A program made the position numbers and the translations under genes. The notes beneath the pieces were generated by a model. The model was not told the DNA's origin, did no database searches, and saw only the letters and a program-made list of their open reading frames with translations. From NCBI RefSeq assembly GCF_017874215.1, contig NZ_JAGGLB010000044.1, forward strand, positions 1 to 63,258: 63,258 bases of DNA, in the 5' to 3' direction. The DNA is from Paenibacillus eucommiae (GTDB lineage Bacteria > Bacillota > Bacilli > Paenibacillales > NBRC-103111). This document shows positions 8,786 to 17,231 of the stretch, in pieces (position 1 is the first letter of the stretch; each line of letters opens with the position of its first letter).

Positions 8786-8907
8786 TATTTTACAAGCCTC
8801 GGCTCAATTTGTCTGCGGAATAGCTTATTTTACTCCCAGCTTACAATTTTTCAATTGTTATTTTTCTGATACAGAGCAATAATTATTGTAAAGGAGAGCA
8901 GCGAGTT

Positions 8908-9891
8908 ATGAAGATCAGTAAGAGTGTATCAATTTGTAAGGAGGACCTTATGGACAAGATAAAAACCATTTTGAAAGATCATTATGATATAGATATTATA
9001 GAAGTTTCACCACAGCAGGGAGGCTGGGCCGCGCTAGCATTTAAAGTGTCTAACAATGAAAATACCTATTTCTTGAAGATGTATGAAAAAAGTAGAGCGT
9101 CCACTCCCAAATGGACAGCCCTTATAGATAAATATGTACCTATAATAGTTTGGCTTATGCATAATAGCGGCTTGAAGGATAAAATTCCTGTGCCTTTTTT
9201 AACAAAAAATGGTGGTTATAAGTGTGAAGATGACGATGGAATTTATCTGCTTTATGCATATATTGAGGGAGAAACCATTGGGGACAAGGATTTAAGCGCG
9301 GAGCAGGTTAGTCAATTGTCGGACATAATAACAGAGCTTCATTTATATGGAGAAGAAATACCTGTTGACACGGGTGCTGTTAAGGAGGATTTTTGCGTTC
9401 CATTTTTGCAGCAGCTAAGGGACACTTTGGATAAGGAGTATACAAATATTCCAAATGATATAAGAGTAGTGATAGACCCTCACATTGCACAGATGAATGG
9501 TATGATGGATACCGTTGAAAAGCTGTCGGGATACTTGAAAAATACTCATTTAAGAATGGCTCTGTGCCATACAGATATTCACAATTGGAATCTGATGCAA
9601 TCGGGACAGCAACTGATTTTGATTGATTGGGAAGGGCTGAGATTGGCGCCTGTTGAAGCTGATATGATGTTTTTAGTGGATAAGCCCTACTATGACGAAT
9701 TTTTAAGCATCTATCAACAGCAGCATAACAATTTTGTGATCAACCCCGATGCCCTGCAGTTTTATCAGATCAGACGTAGATTGGAAGACATATGGGAATT
9801 TATCGAACAGCTTTTATTTGACAAGCAAGATGCGCAAGAAAGAAATGGTAGTCTAGGCAGCTTAGCGAAGGAACTTAAGGAAATAACTTAA
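8908..9891 (+). CDS. APH(9)/spectinomycin-type aminoglycoside phosphotransferase-like protein
   Basis: A 327-residue protein of the APH/choline kinase fold. The catalytic loop is CHTDIHNWN (Asp near residue 223) and the metal-binding motif is LIDWEGLRLAP. The N-terminal (LKDHYDIDIIEVSPQQGG), the CH.DIH and DW segments and the late RRLEDIWEF resemble spectinomycin phosphotransferase APH(9), so ATP-dependent phosphorylation of an aminocyclitol or another small alcohol is likely. Resistance is not proven. There are two possible starts: ATG 8908 (AAAGGAG upstream) and ATG 8950 (AAGGAGG five bases upstream). It is clearly more AT-rich than the genes around it, which suggests transfer. It converges on the reductase gene. 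Confidence 0.8.
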   Translation: MKISKSVSICKEDLMDKIKTILKDHYDIDIIEVSPQQGGWAALAFKVSNNENTYFLKMYEKSRASTPKWTALIDKYVPIIVWLMHNSGLKDKIPVPFLTKNGGYKCEDDDGIYLLYAYIEGETIGDKDLSAEQVSQLSDIITELHLYGEEIPVDTGAVKEDFCVPFLQQLRDTLDKEYTNIPNDIRVVIDPHIAQMNGMMDTVEKLSGYLKNTHLRMALCHTDIHNWNLMQSGQQLILIDWEGLRLAPVEADMMFLVDKPYYDEFLSIYQQQHNNFVINPDALQFYQIRRRLEDIWEFIEQLLFDKQDAQERNGSLGSLAKELKEIT

Positions 9892-9900
9892 GGGAATAAC

Positions 9901-10875
9901 TTAAGGGAGACGGAACATAGCAAAAGGCTTGCCTTCGCGAAACGTGCTTGTGAGTGCATCCAGCTCCACGACAATTTCTGGAGTCAGCTTGACGGATAGG
10001 CTGTCCAAGTTATGTTGCAGTTGTTCTGCCCGGGTGGCGCCCACAATGACTGTCGCAACAACGGGCTGATGGAGCAGCCAGGCTAAAGACAATGTGCTTG
10101 TGCTGCAGCCAAGCTGGTTTGCGATATGACCTAATTGCTCGGCTAATGTGATGAGCTTGTCATCCAGGTACCTTCCGAAGGCTGGGTCGGTTTGCGCTCT
10201 GGAGCCTGCAGGGGATTTGTCCCTAGAGCTGTATTTACCAGATAAAATCCCACCAGCTAATGGAAAATACGGGATGATGCTGACGCCTTGATCGAGGCAC
10301 ATTGGGACAAGCTCATTTTCAGGTGTGCGATCTGCAAGGGAATAGCTCGTTTGTGTGGAAATGAATCTGTTCAAGCCGAGCTTTTCGCTGATCCCGAGCG
10401 ACTTCATAAGCTCCCAGGCATAATAATTGGAGGCCCCGATATAGCGAACTTTTCCTGAACGTATCATATCTTCAAGCGTGCGGAGCGTTTCTTCAAGAGG
10501 CGTGTCCCGATCGAACGTATGAATTTGATACAGGTCGATATGATCGGTTTGTAAACGCCGGAGGCTTTCTTCCAGCTCATGCAGCAAATGATAGCGTGAG
10601 GAGCCGCGCTCATTCATTCCTGGTCCCTTTACGAGGCCTGCCTTAGTAGCCAAAACGACATTATGGCGCTTCCCTTGGAGCGCATGCCCGATAATAGTCT
10701 CCGACTCAGTGCCCGCGTAAATATTAGCAGTATCAATAAAATTAACCCCACTGTCTATCGCGCTGTGTATAATCTGTTCAGATGCTTCATAACCGGCGCG
10801 TTTGCCAAATGCGTTCGTTCCTAATCCAAGTGCGGATACTTTTAAACCGCTGCTGCCAAGACGGCGAAATTGCAT
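9901..10875 (-). CDS. Aldo/keto reductase
   Basis: A 324-residue NAD(P)H-dependent oxidoreductase of the AKR superfamily (TIM barrel). The catalytic tetrad is visible as Asp48, Tyr53, Lys78 and His119 (VNFIDTANIYAG, ATKAG, LYQIHTF). The C-terminal cofactor-binding segment is TVIVGATRAEQLQHNLDSL. It resembles the bacterial YhdN/general stress protein 69 group, which reduces aldehydes and ketones; the substrate cannot be named. RBS AAAAGGAG lies ahead of the ATG. It is transcribed toward the phosphotransferase gene with only 9 bases between the stop codons. Confidence 0.9.
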   Translation of the reverse strand: MQFRRLGSSGLKVSALGLGTNAFGKRAGYEASEQIIHSAIDSGVNFIDTANIYAGTESETIIGHALQGKRHNVVLATKAGLVKGPGMNERGSSRYHLLHELEESLRRLQTDHIDLYQIHTFDRDTPLEETLRTLEDMIRSGKVRYIGASNYYAWELMKSLGISEKLGLNRFISTQTSYSLADRTPENELVPMCLDQGVSIIPYFPLAGGILSGKYSSRDKSPAGSRAQTDPAFGRYLDDKLITLAEQLGHIANQLGCSTSTLSLAWLLHQPVVATVIVGATRAEQLQHNLDSLSVKLTPEIVVELDALTSTFREGKPFAMFRLP

Positions 10876-11074
10876 GGTGATCGACTCCTTTTCTTGAAAA
10901 AAAAATGTGGTTGTCTGCCTATATTAAACCATTATCATTGAATGCAAGCAACATGTAGAGCGTTTAGCGTCAGGTGCTTAGGGCCAACCTCAAAATAAAC
11001 ATTCAACCTGGAGGTTTGGAGAAATTGTTACGGACATCACGAACGTTATTGTCGCAGAATCTATTTTTTCGGTT

Positions 11075-11093
11075 GATAATGAGAACTATTATC
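11075..11093 (+). promoter_or_regulatory. Fur box upstream of the AraC-binding protein fusion
   Basis: GATAATGAGAACTATTATC matches the classic 19-bp Fur consensus at 16 of 19 positions and is a good inverted repeat. GATAAT at 11075-11080 may also act as the -10 element. It lies about 130 bases before ATG 11222 and implies iron repression of the fused gene. The rest of the 10876-11221 gap holds no convincing gene. Confidence 0.7.
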
Positions 11094-11221
11094 ACTTATA
11101 ATGAAGCATGCATGAACAGAAATTTACCACTAGGGGCAATTATAGGGAAGTTTGAATAACTAGGTCGATTGGGGACTCTTTCTTAAGGAACGACAAGGGC
11201 TGGATTGGAGATGATTGTGCA

Positions 11222-13249
11222 ATGAATCTGGATGAGCATATTACGCTATGGAACCATGCTGCTGTTAAAATATTTGACATCAGGCATAATGTGATGAATC
11301 CGGGCGAGCTGCTGGAAGCCTATTTGCTGCCGGCAAGCGGGTTCCTGTATGGCATCCGCGGCTCAGCCAGCCTAAAGCTGGATGGTATGGTGCATGAAGT
11401 GAGGCAATTTCATGTGCTGCATGGGGGGAAGGGGATGCGTCTGGATATAGCCGTGAAGGAGGAGTTTGAATATTACTTGTTGTTCTACAGGGCTGTTCAT
11501 GCTCTTCCGGGCAGGAAGAAGCTTGCACAGCTTATGGAGCAGAACAGGCCGTTCTCGCTTCAATATGGCTTCAAACCGCAGGAACCGTTGTCACTGCTCC
11601 GCTACCTTGAAGGGATGGAGAAGGCGTGGATGCATGCGGGGGACCTGGCGCGGTTTCAGGTCAAGGGACTCTTTTACCAGTTCGTCCACGAACTTCTGTG
11701 GCAGCTGGATTCGCAGGGGGTGAAGACACACAAGCCGGATCTCGTCTCCCAGGCGATTCGTTATATAGAGCAGCATTATCAGGAAAGCATGTCACTGGAT
11801 TCCATCGCAGAACAGCTGAACTACAGTCCACGGCATCTATCGATGCGTTTCAAGGCGCAGACTGGGGCAAGTCCGATTGACTATTTGATTCAGATCCGGT
11901 TGAGCCGTGCCGAAGAACTACTGCTCAGAACGGACGCAGCCCTACGGGATATTGCGGCCGAAGTAGGTTATTCGGATGTGTATTATTTCAGTCGATTATT
12001 CAAAAAGCACACCAGTCTATCACCCGTTCGTTTCCGGACGATGGGACGGCAGCGCGGCTTAGCAGAAGATCGTCCATTTATTTTATCGGGATTATCTATT
12101 GGCACAGGCAGGCGGCCACGTTATATTGTTAGTGGTGATGATGATAATCATTATCAATTAAAACGTGGAGGGTCTATACAAATGAAAAGAAATTCCAAAT
12201 CAAGTATGGCTTTAGCCTTGCTGCTCACCTTGACGCTGCTGCTGAGTGCGTGCTCGGCAGGTGCGGGGAATACAGCGGTTGGAGGAGCTGGTTCACCATC
12301 AGGGAATACAGGGTCGACCAGTTCAAGTACAGCAGCAGGCACAAGTACACCAAATAACGGTGCCGCGAATGGTAGTGGCTCTACATCCACAAATGCGGGT
12401 GACAACAGTGCTACGGAGGCCAAGACGAGAACGGTATCTACGATCAATGGAGAGATTAAAATTCCGGCGGAGTCCAGACGTATTATAGTTGATTTGTATT
12501 TGGGAAGCATGATCGCTCTTGGAATAACACCGGTCGGGACGCCGGAACTGAATTTGAAAAATCCCTATTACAAAGAGTTTCTTGAAGGTGTAGAGAATAT
12601 TGGGGAATATGAAACTATCTCGCTTGAGAAGGTACTGGAATTGGAGCCGGATCTGATTATTACGGGCAATGATCAATTGTACGAATCATTTAGCAAGATT
12701 GCGCCTACAGTCGTTGTTCCATTCGGAGAGTTAAAGAATGCGCATGAAGAAATCACTTATTTTGGAAAGGCGCTTGGTAAAGAGGCTGAGGCGAAAAAGT
12801 GGCTTGATGAGTACGATCGGCGAATTTCAAGTGCCAAAGAACGTGTGGCCAAGGCGATTCCTGCCAACAGTGAATTTTCGATTATGCAATACAATAAAAA
12901 AGGCTCATTGGCTTTTGGAGACAATTTTGGCCGCGGAGGACAAGCTGTTTATACTGCGCTTGGACTGAAGCCTCCGGCAGGTAAGGCAGATTTGCTCATG
13001 AAGGATCAGCTGGTGGAAATATCAGAGGAGTCACTGCCTGATTTTGCAGGGGATTATATAGTGATTACAACGAATGAGCGTACTATAGAGGATTTCAAGG
13101 CTGATCCTGTTTGGGGCTCGCTTGAAGCGGTTAAAAAAGATCGGATATATGTCTGGAGTCAGGATCGCTCCTGGTACTTTGATCCCATCGCAACGCTCTC
13201 TCAGACGGAGGAGCTGGCTGCCTGGCTGACGGGAAAAGCTTCCAACTAA
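11222..13249 (+). CDS. AraC-family regulator fused in frame to a siderophore-binding protein
   Basis: A 675-codon open frame. Residues 1-165 form an AraC sensor domain. Residues 175-275 carry two helix-turn-helix units (SLDSIAEQLNYSPRHLSMRFK and LRDIAAEVGYSDVYYFSRLFKKH). Residues 321-344 are a complete lipoprotein signal with lipobox (LLLSAC), followed by a Ser/Gly/Thr linker. Residues 400-675 are an FhuD/FepB-type substrate-binding domain (IAPTVVVPFGEL, EEYDRRISSAKERVA-like helix, VKKDRIYVW). The order AraC then binding domain is like Bacillus Btr (YbbB), which senses ferric bacillibactin. A secretion signal in the middle is unexpected there, and the linker DNA contains its own promoter. Two products are therefore likely. 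Confidence 0.85.
   Translation: MNLDEHITLWNHAAVKIFDIRHNVMNPGELLEAYLLPASGFLYGIRGSASLKLDGMVHEVRQFHVLHGGKGMRLDIAVKEEFEYYLLFYRAVHALPGRKKLAQLMEQNRPFSLQYGFKPQEPLSLLRYLEGMEKAWMHAGDLARFQVKGLFYQFVHELLWQLDSQGVKTHKPDLVSQAIRYIEQHYQESMSLDSIAEQLNYSPRHLSMRFKAQTGASPIDYLIQIRLSRAEELLLRTDAALRDIAAEVGYSDVYYFSRLFKKHTSLSPVRFRTMGRQRGLAEDRPFILSGLSIGTGRRPRYIVSGDDDNHYQLKRGGSIQMKRNSKSSMALALLLTLTLLLSACSAGAGNTAVGGAGSPSGNTGSTSSSTAAGTSTPNNGAANGSGSTSTNAGDNSATEAKTRTVSTINGEIKIPAESRRIIVDLYLGSMIALGITPVGTPELNLKNPYYKEFLEGVENIGEYETISLEKVLELEPDLIITGNDQLYESFSKIAPTVVVPFGELKNAHEEITYFGKALGKEAEAKKWLDEYDRRISSAKERVAKAIPANSEFSIMQYNKKGSLAFGDNFGRGGQAVYTALGLKPPAGKADLLMKDQLVEISEESLPDFAGDYIVITTNERTIEDFKADPVWGSLEAVKKDRIYVWSQDRSWYFDPIATLSQTEELAAWLTGKASN
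12099..12156 (+). promoter_or_regulatory. Internal sigma-A-like promoter with Fur box inside the fused ORF
   Basis: TTGGCA (12099-12104), a 17-bp spacer and TATATT (12122-12127) form a good promoter. TGATAATCATTATCA at 12142-12156 is an exact 7-1-7 Fur site just past the expected start point. An RBS (GTGGAGGG, about 12165-12172) and ATG 12182 follow. All of this is translated in frame as the linker of the fusion, where the Fur box encodes the residues DNHYQ. Confidence 0.75.
12182..13249 (+). CDS. Siderophore-binding lipoprotein from internal start
   Basis: A separate translation product predicted within the fused frame. ATG 12182 (codon 321 of the fusion) follows an RBS and its own promoter with Fur box. 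The product of 355 residues begins with a basic n-region, a long hydrophobic stretch and the lipobox LLLSAC (Cys 24), as expected for an exported lipoprotein receptor for a ferric siderophore. No permease gene is adjacent, so it would have to use a permease encoded elsewhere. This entry overlaps the fusion entry on purpose. Confidence 0.65.
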   Translation: MKRNSKSSMALALLLTLTLLLSACSAGAGNTAVGGAGSPSGNTGSTSSSTAAGTSTPNNGAANGSGSTSTNAGDNSATEAKTRTVSTINGEIKIPAESRRIIVDLYLGSMIALGITPVGTPELNLKNPYYKEFLEGVENIGEYETISLEKVLELEPDLIITGNDQLYESFSKIAPTVVVPFGELKNAHEEITYFGKALGKEAEAKKWLDEYDRRISSAKERVAKAIPANSEFSIMQYNKKGSLAFGDNFGRGGQAVYTALGLKPPAGKADLLMKDQLVEISEESLPDFAGDYIVITTNERTIEDFKADPVWGSLEAVKKDRIYVWSQDRSWYFDPIATLSQTEELAAWLTGKASN

Positions 13250-13316
13250 ATGAAGCTGTTAGCGGTAAATGCCAAAAGCCTGTTGACCCGGCTAAGCTCG
13301 GAAAAATAGACTGAAC

Positions 13317-13348
13317 ACACGGCTTTCTCAGTAGAGCCGTGTATTTTT
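13317..13348 (+). terminator. Intrinsic terminator after the fusion gene
   Basis: ACACGGCT (13317-13324) pairs with AGCCGTGT (13335-13342), followed by a T-run. It closes the siderophore gene before the ydcC-like gene. Confidence 0.75.
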
Positions 13349-13482
13349 GCATGTTCAATGATGGGTTGTGTTCACTTCAATCAAAATACAACCGATGCTT
13401 GTCAAACCAGTCCGCATAATTGTCCAAGTTCTCTCATAAGCATGTACTAGTTCGTTTTAATTATGAATGAGGGGATGATCGA

Positions 13483-14706
13483 ATGCGCCGGGTCACATGG
13501 ATGGTTGCCGTTGTGATGTGCTTAGTAGTGGTTCTTGTTGGTTGTGGTGGGAAGAAGGATGCAGGATCGGTAGTAAAAGATTTGGATCATGTGATCAGCG
13601 GGATGGACAGTTATCAGGGGTCAGGGCGGATGGTGCTGAACACAGGGCAGCAGCCGCAGGAGTATCAAGTGGACGTATGGTATATGAACCCGCATTTTTA
13701 CAGGATTTCACTGACGAATGCGGAGAAGGATATTAACCAGATTGTGCTGCGCAATGATGAAGGCGTCTTTGTGCTCACACCCCATTTGAAGAAGAGCTTC
13801 CGCTTTCAAAGCGATTGGCCGGATAATCAAGGCCAGGTATACTTGTATCAATCTCTGGTGCAGAGCATCCTGAACGATAAAGATCGCCAGTTCACAGCTG
13901 AAAAAGATGATTATGTGTTCGATGTGCTAGCTAATTATCAGAATGAAATGCTGGTCCGCCAGCGCATATGGCTGGATAAGAAGGGCCTGATGCCGAAGCA
14001 GGTTGAGGTTTCTGATGCGAATAAAAATGTGCTGGTAAAGGTGGAATTCACCTCATTCGAATTTGGCAAAAAGTTCGAAAAGGATTCCTTCGATATGAAT
14101 CGCAACATGACAAGCTGGAATTTAAATACACTCCCGACATTAGCTGATGTGGACGGTATTTTGGAAGAAGGCAGCGAGGCTGCAGCTGGCACTGAGGCTG
14201 GTAGTGATGCAGCCACTGAGGGAGCGGACGCTAAAGGAGCCACTACTGATGGAACAGGCACCAAGGGGGCAGGCGCACAAGGATCCAGCACTGAGGGGTC
14301 AGGTACAGAAGGAGCAGCAGCAGGAACTGGAGGTTCGGGAGCCAGTGCCGCGGCGGCTAAGCAGCAAGGCTTTGGCATCATAGAGCCGTCCTACATACCT
14401 GTTGGAGTTGAAAAGCAGGATATTACAGAGATGAAGCTCGGTGAGGACCAGGCAGTGCTGCTGAGATACTCCGGCAAGTATAACTACAGCTTGATGGAGG
14501 TAAGACCTCAGGCCGTGACAGTTTCCCTGCTTCCGGGCGGAGAGCTTGTTGATCTGAGCTACACGATCGCAGTGCTTACAGGAACAGATAAACAGACGCT
14601 GACCTGGACATACGACGGTGTGGAATATCGCTTATCTACAGCGGATCTGCCTGTAATGGAAATGATCAAGATCGCCGAAGCTGTGCAAGGGCAGACAGGA
14701 AAGTAA
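13483..14706 (+). CDS. ydcC: YdcC-like LolA-fold lipoprotein with low-complexity insert
   Basis: A 407-residue lipoprotein (lipobox VLVGC). Residues 25-220 resemble the LolA/YdcC outer-surface fold (VDVWYMNPHFYRISL, VLRNDEGVFVLTP, IWLDKKGLMPKQVEV). The C-terminal part (LTWTYDGVEYRLS) matches the usual second domain of this family. Between them, about residues 226-292, lies an unusual run of short Ala, Gly, Thr, Glu and Ser repeats, probably a flexible and expandable linker. The position directly upstream of alr is the same as in Bacillus and supports the name. RBS GAGGGG precedes ATG 13483. Its molecular role is unknown; it is a surface lipoprotein. Confidence 0.8.
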   Translation: MRRVTWMVAVVMCLVVVLVGCGGKKDAGSVVKDLDHVISGMDSYQGSGRMVLNTGQQPQEYQVDVWYMNPHFYRISLTNAEKDINQIVLRNDEGVFVLTPHLKKSFRFQSDWPDNQGQVYLYQSLVQSILNDKDRQFTAEKDDYVFDVLANYQNEMLVRQRIWLDKKGLMPKQVEVSDANKNVLVKVEFTSFEFGKKFEKDSFDMNRNMTSWNLNTLPTLADVDGILEEGSEAAAGTEAGSDAATEGADAKGATTDGTGTKGAGAQGSSTEGSGTEGAAAGTGGSGASAAAAKQQGFGIIEPSYIPVGVEKQDITEMKLGEDQAVLLRYSGKYNYSLMEVRPQAVTVSLLPGGELVDLSYTIAVLTGTDKQTLTWTYDGVEYRLSTADLPVMEMIKIAEAVQGQTGK

Positions 14707-14840
14707 TGAAAAAGTAAAGGTGAATTAAGGAGAAAGTAAAATTTTACAATGTACTTTTCTCCATTTTACGCATTGACAGCCATTCCCGATTCAGATTAAC
14801 ATAGGTAAAGCAGTGTTTCGAAAAAGTATATCCAACAAGG

Positions 14841-14882
14841 TAAGGGAAGCTCTGCCGGCTAAGACGGTGGTGTCTTCCCTTA
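14841..14882 (+). other. Hairpin in the alr leader
   Basis: TAAGGGAAG (14841-14849) pairs with CTTCCCTTA (14874-14882) around a GC-rich loop. There is no T-run, so it is not a normal terminator. It ends about 30 bases before the alr start and could affect the stability or translation of the alr mRNA. The rest of the 14707-14913 gap shows no gene. Confidence 0.45.
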
Positions 14883-14913
14883 TCCTCTGCAATTGTATAG
14901 AGAAGGTGAGACT

Positions 14914-16104
14914 ATGGATGCTTTTTACCGGCCTACGTGGGTGGAGGTATCGCTGGATGCTTTGCAGCATAATATAGAAGCTTTTCAACATACGTTATCG
15001 GCAAGTACCAAAATTATGGCAGTGGTTAAAGCGGATGCCTACGGACACGGAGCTGTTGAGATATCCAAAGAGGCGATTCGCTGTGGCGTTGACTATTTGG
15101 GCGTTGCTTTTCTGGATGAAGCTTTGGAGCTTAGGAAAGCCGGAATCACGGCTCCTATCCTTGCTCTTGGATATACGGCCCCTGAAGGACTTGAAATTGC
15201 CTTGCAGCATGACATTACAATTAACGTTTTTAGTAGGGAAGTACTGGAAGCTCTGAAGGAGCTCAGCAGCAAAGCTGTTTTTTCAGCAGCAAAAAAGCTC
15301 AAGATCCACATCAAGCTGGACACAGGGATGGGACGCTTGGGACTGCACACAGAGCAGGATGCGGTTGCTTTTATAGAAGAAGCTTTAAGCTTGCCTGGTG
15401 TTGAGGTTGAGGGCTTGTTCACCCATTATGCGAATGCGGATGAGACGGATAAAACTTACACGCTTATGCAGTATCGGCGGTTTGAGCGGATCGTGCAGGT
15501 TTTTCAGGAACGGAAGGTCGAATTTGCATATCTGCATGCGGGTAACAGCGCGGGAGCTATTGATTTGCCTGATTTTACTTATAATATGGTCCGTCTTGGC
15601 ATAAGTATGTATGGTTTGTATCCTTCCGAAGATGTGGATGCAAGTGTGGTGAAGCTGGAGCCTGTAATGAGTTTGAAAACGGGTGTTGTGCATCTGAAGA
15701 AGCTGCCTCCTGAGAGTGGGGTTAGCTACGGAACGATTTATCATACCCAGCAGGAAGAGTCGATTGCAACGCTGCCTATCGGGTATGCGGATGGTTTCTC
15801 AAGAATGCTGTCGCAGAAGTCGGAAGTGCTGATTCAAGGGCGCAAGGTTCCTGTCGTGGGCAGAATTTGCATGGATCAATGCATGATTAATGTAACTGGC
15901 GTAGAGAACGTTCATCAGGGTGATGAAGTTGTTGTTTTTGGCGAGCAGGGGGGGCAGCGCATTTCAGTGGAGGATGTGGCCCGGCAGCTGGGAACGATCA
16001 ATTATGAGATAACCTGTATGATTTCTCATCGGGTTCCGAGGGTGTATGTGCGGGAGTCAGGCAGAGTGGCTGTAATGAATACGCTTCTGAGACATCAGAA
16101 TTAA
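14914..16104 (+). CDS. alr: Alanine racemase
   Basis: A 396-residue cytoplasmic PLP enzyme that converts L-alanine to D-alanine for peptidoglycan. The PLP lysine is Lys39 in VVKADAYGHGA, the canonical position. The second catalytic residue is the tyrosine in GVSYGTIYHT (near residue 272). The C-terminal beta domain includes VGRICMDQCMINVT. ATG 14914 has GAAGGTGAG upstream and is preferred over an in-frame start 21 bases earlier. It sits in the conserved ydcC-alr-antitoxin-toxin order. Confidence 0.96.
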   Translation: MDAFYRPTWVEVSLDALQHNIEAFQHTLSASTKIMAVVKADAYGHGAVEISKEAIRCGVDYLGVAFLDEALELRKAGITAPILALGYTAPEGLEIALQHDITINVFSREVLEALKELSSKAVFSAAKKLKIHIKLDTGMGRLGLHTEQDAVAFIEEALSLPGVEVEGLFTHYANADETDKTYTLMQYRRFERIVQVFQERKVEFAYLHAGNSAGAIDLPDFTYNMVRLGISMYGLYPSEDVDASVVKLEPVMSLKTGVVHLKKLPPESGVSYGTIYHTQQEESIATLPIGYADGFSRMLSQKSEVLIQGRKVPVVGRICMDQCMINVTGVENVHQGDEVVVFGEQGGQRISVEDVARQLGTINYEITCMISHRVPRVYVRESGRVAVMNTLLRHQN

Positions 16105-16331
16105 GTTCGAGTGGAGCTTGCGCACGGGATGCCTTATTTTCCCATCGAAATATTTCAAATAATATGCAGGAATTTCCGTTAGCTTCACGAATACGTAGTA
16201 GACGATATTAGGCTGCTGCTGCGTATAACATATTTGATACATCATGAGCATATATTAATTGTATATTTTGGCTTTGGCTATGCCATACTGGTAATATTGC
16301 CTTTGTATTGTTTCTGGGGGTGCGAGATAAG

Positions 16332-16613
16332 GTGAGTAATGCGCATAACACGAAAAGAATTATGATCAGTTTGCCCGATCACTTGCTGCAGGAGGTTGAC
16401 GGTATTGTGGAAAAGGAAAACTCTAATCGCAGTGAATTTATTCGTCAAGCAATGAAGCAGTATCTGGGGGAACGCAAGAAACGCAGTTTGCGTGAATCGA
16501 TGCAGCGGGGTTACATGGAAATGGCTATGATTAATCTTAGCATGGCATCGGAAGCCTTTCATGCGGAGGAAGAAGCGGATGATACGCTGGATCGCTTAGT
16601 AAGCGGGGTGTAG
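16332..16613 (+). CDS. ndoAI: EndoAI-type ribbon-helix-helix antitoxin
   Basis: 93 residues from GTG 16332, the same length as Bacillus EndoAI. The N-terminal ribbon-helix-helix (RIMISLPDHLLQEVDGI, NRSEFIRQAMKQYL) binds DNA, and the C-terminal part (RRSL..SMQRGYMEMAMINL type, ending ERLVSGV-like DRLVSGV) wraps the toxin. GGGGG upstream serves as RBS; a TTG at 16308 is an alternative start. It neutralises the toxin encoded four bases downstream and probably represses the pair. Confidence 0.92.
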   Translation: MSNAHNTKRIMISLPDHLLQEVDGIVEKENSNRSEFIRQAMKQYLGERKKRSLRESMQRGYMEMAMINLSMASEAFHAEEEADDTLDRLVSGV

Positions 16614-16616
16614 GAC

Positions 16617-16967
16617 TTGATTGTGAAACGTGGAGATGTGTTTTTCGCGGATCTTTCACCAGTGGTTGGTTCGGAGCAGGGGGGCGTTCGTCCTGTTCTG
16701 GTTATTCAGAATGATATCGGCAATCGCTTCAGTCCTACGGTTATCGTGGCGGCTATTACAGCGCAGATTCAGAAGGCTAAGCTGCCTACGCACGTCGAGA
16801 TTGATGCCAAAACACACGGCTTTGATCGGGATTCGGTTATTTTGCTGGAGCAGGTCCGGACGATTGATAAGCAGAGGCTGACGGATAAAATTACGCATTT
16901 GGACGATGAAACGATGCGGAAAGTCGACGAAGCTTTGCAAATCAGCGTGGGGCTGATAGAATTCTAA
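16617..16967 (+). CDS. ndoA: EndoA (MazF/PemK family) mRNA interferase toxin
   Basis: 116 residues, nearly identical by eye to the Bacillus NdoA sequence (RGDVFFADLSPVVGSEQGG, RPVLVIQNDIGNRFSPT, DSVILLEQVRTIDKQRL). It cleaves mRNA at specific sites, which is UACAU in Bacillus; the site here is inferred from similarity. The start is TTG 16617, a weak start, as in Bacillus, which helps keep toxin below antitoxin. A terminator follows at once. Confidence 0.96.
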   Translation: MIVKRGDVFFADLSPVVGSEQGGVRPVLVIQNDIGNRFSPTVIVAAITAQIQKAKLPTHVEIDAKTHGFDRDSVILLEQVRTIDKQRLTDKITHLDDETMRKVDEALQISVGLIEF

Positions 16968-16983
16968 TAGGATCTGGAACGGG

Positions 16984-17011
16984 CGAGGGTGAAGGATTCC
17001 CTCGTTTTTTT
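16984..17011 (+). terminator. Intrinsic terminator after ndoA
   Basis: CGAGGG (16984-16989) pairs with CCCTCG (16999-17004), followed by seven T. It ends the ydcC-alr-ndoAI-ndoA unit. The AT-rich 17012-17231 stretch before tex holds loosely repeated CAACCACAGCCATATT-like words and no gene. Confidence 0.85.
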
Positions 17012-17231
17012 GGTTTTATTGATTGAATGTACATAGGCAAAAAACAAAACCAGGTACAACTACAACCGTGTAAAAAACAACAATCATATTTATAATTGCA
17101 GCCATATTTAAAATGACAACAAGATTTACAACCACAGCCATATTACAAGTTCAATCATATTTTTAAAAAATACATAATCTGATTTTCATTTGATTTTCAT
17201 ACTATCTTCTAAGAATTGGGGACATGCAAAA

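Noticed and set aside
10974..11159. 61-codon ORF upstream of the AraC fusion
   Set aside because: It overlaps the Fur box and promoter, has no good RBS and shows no recognisable protein features.
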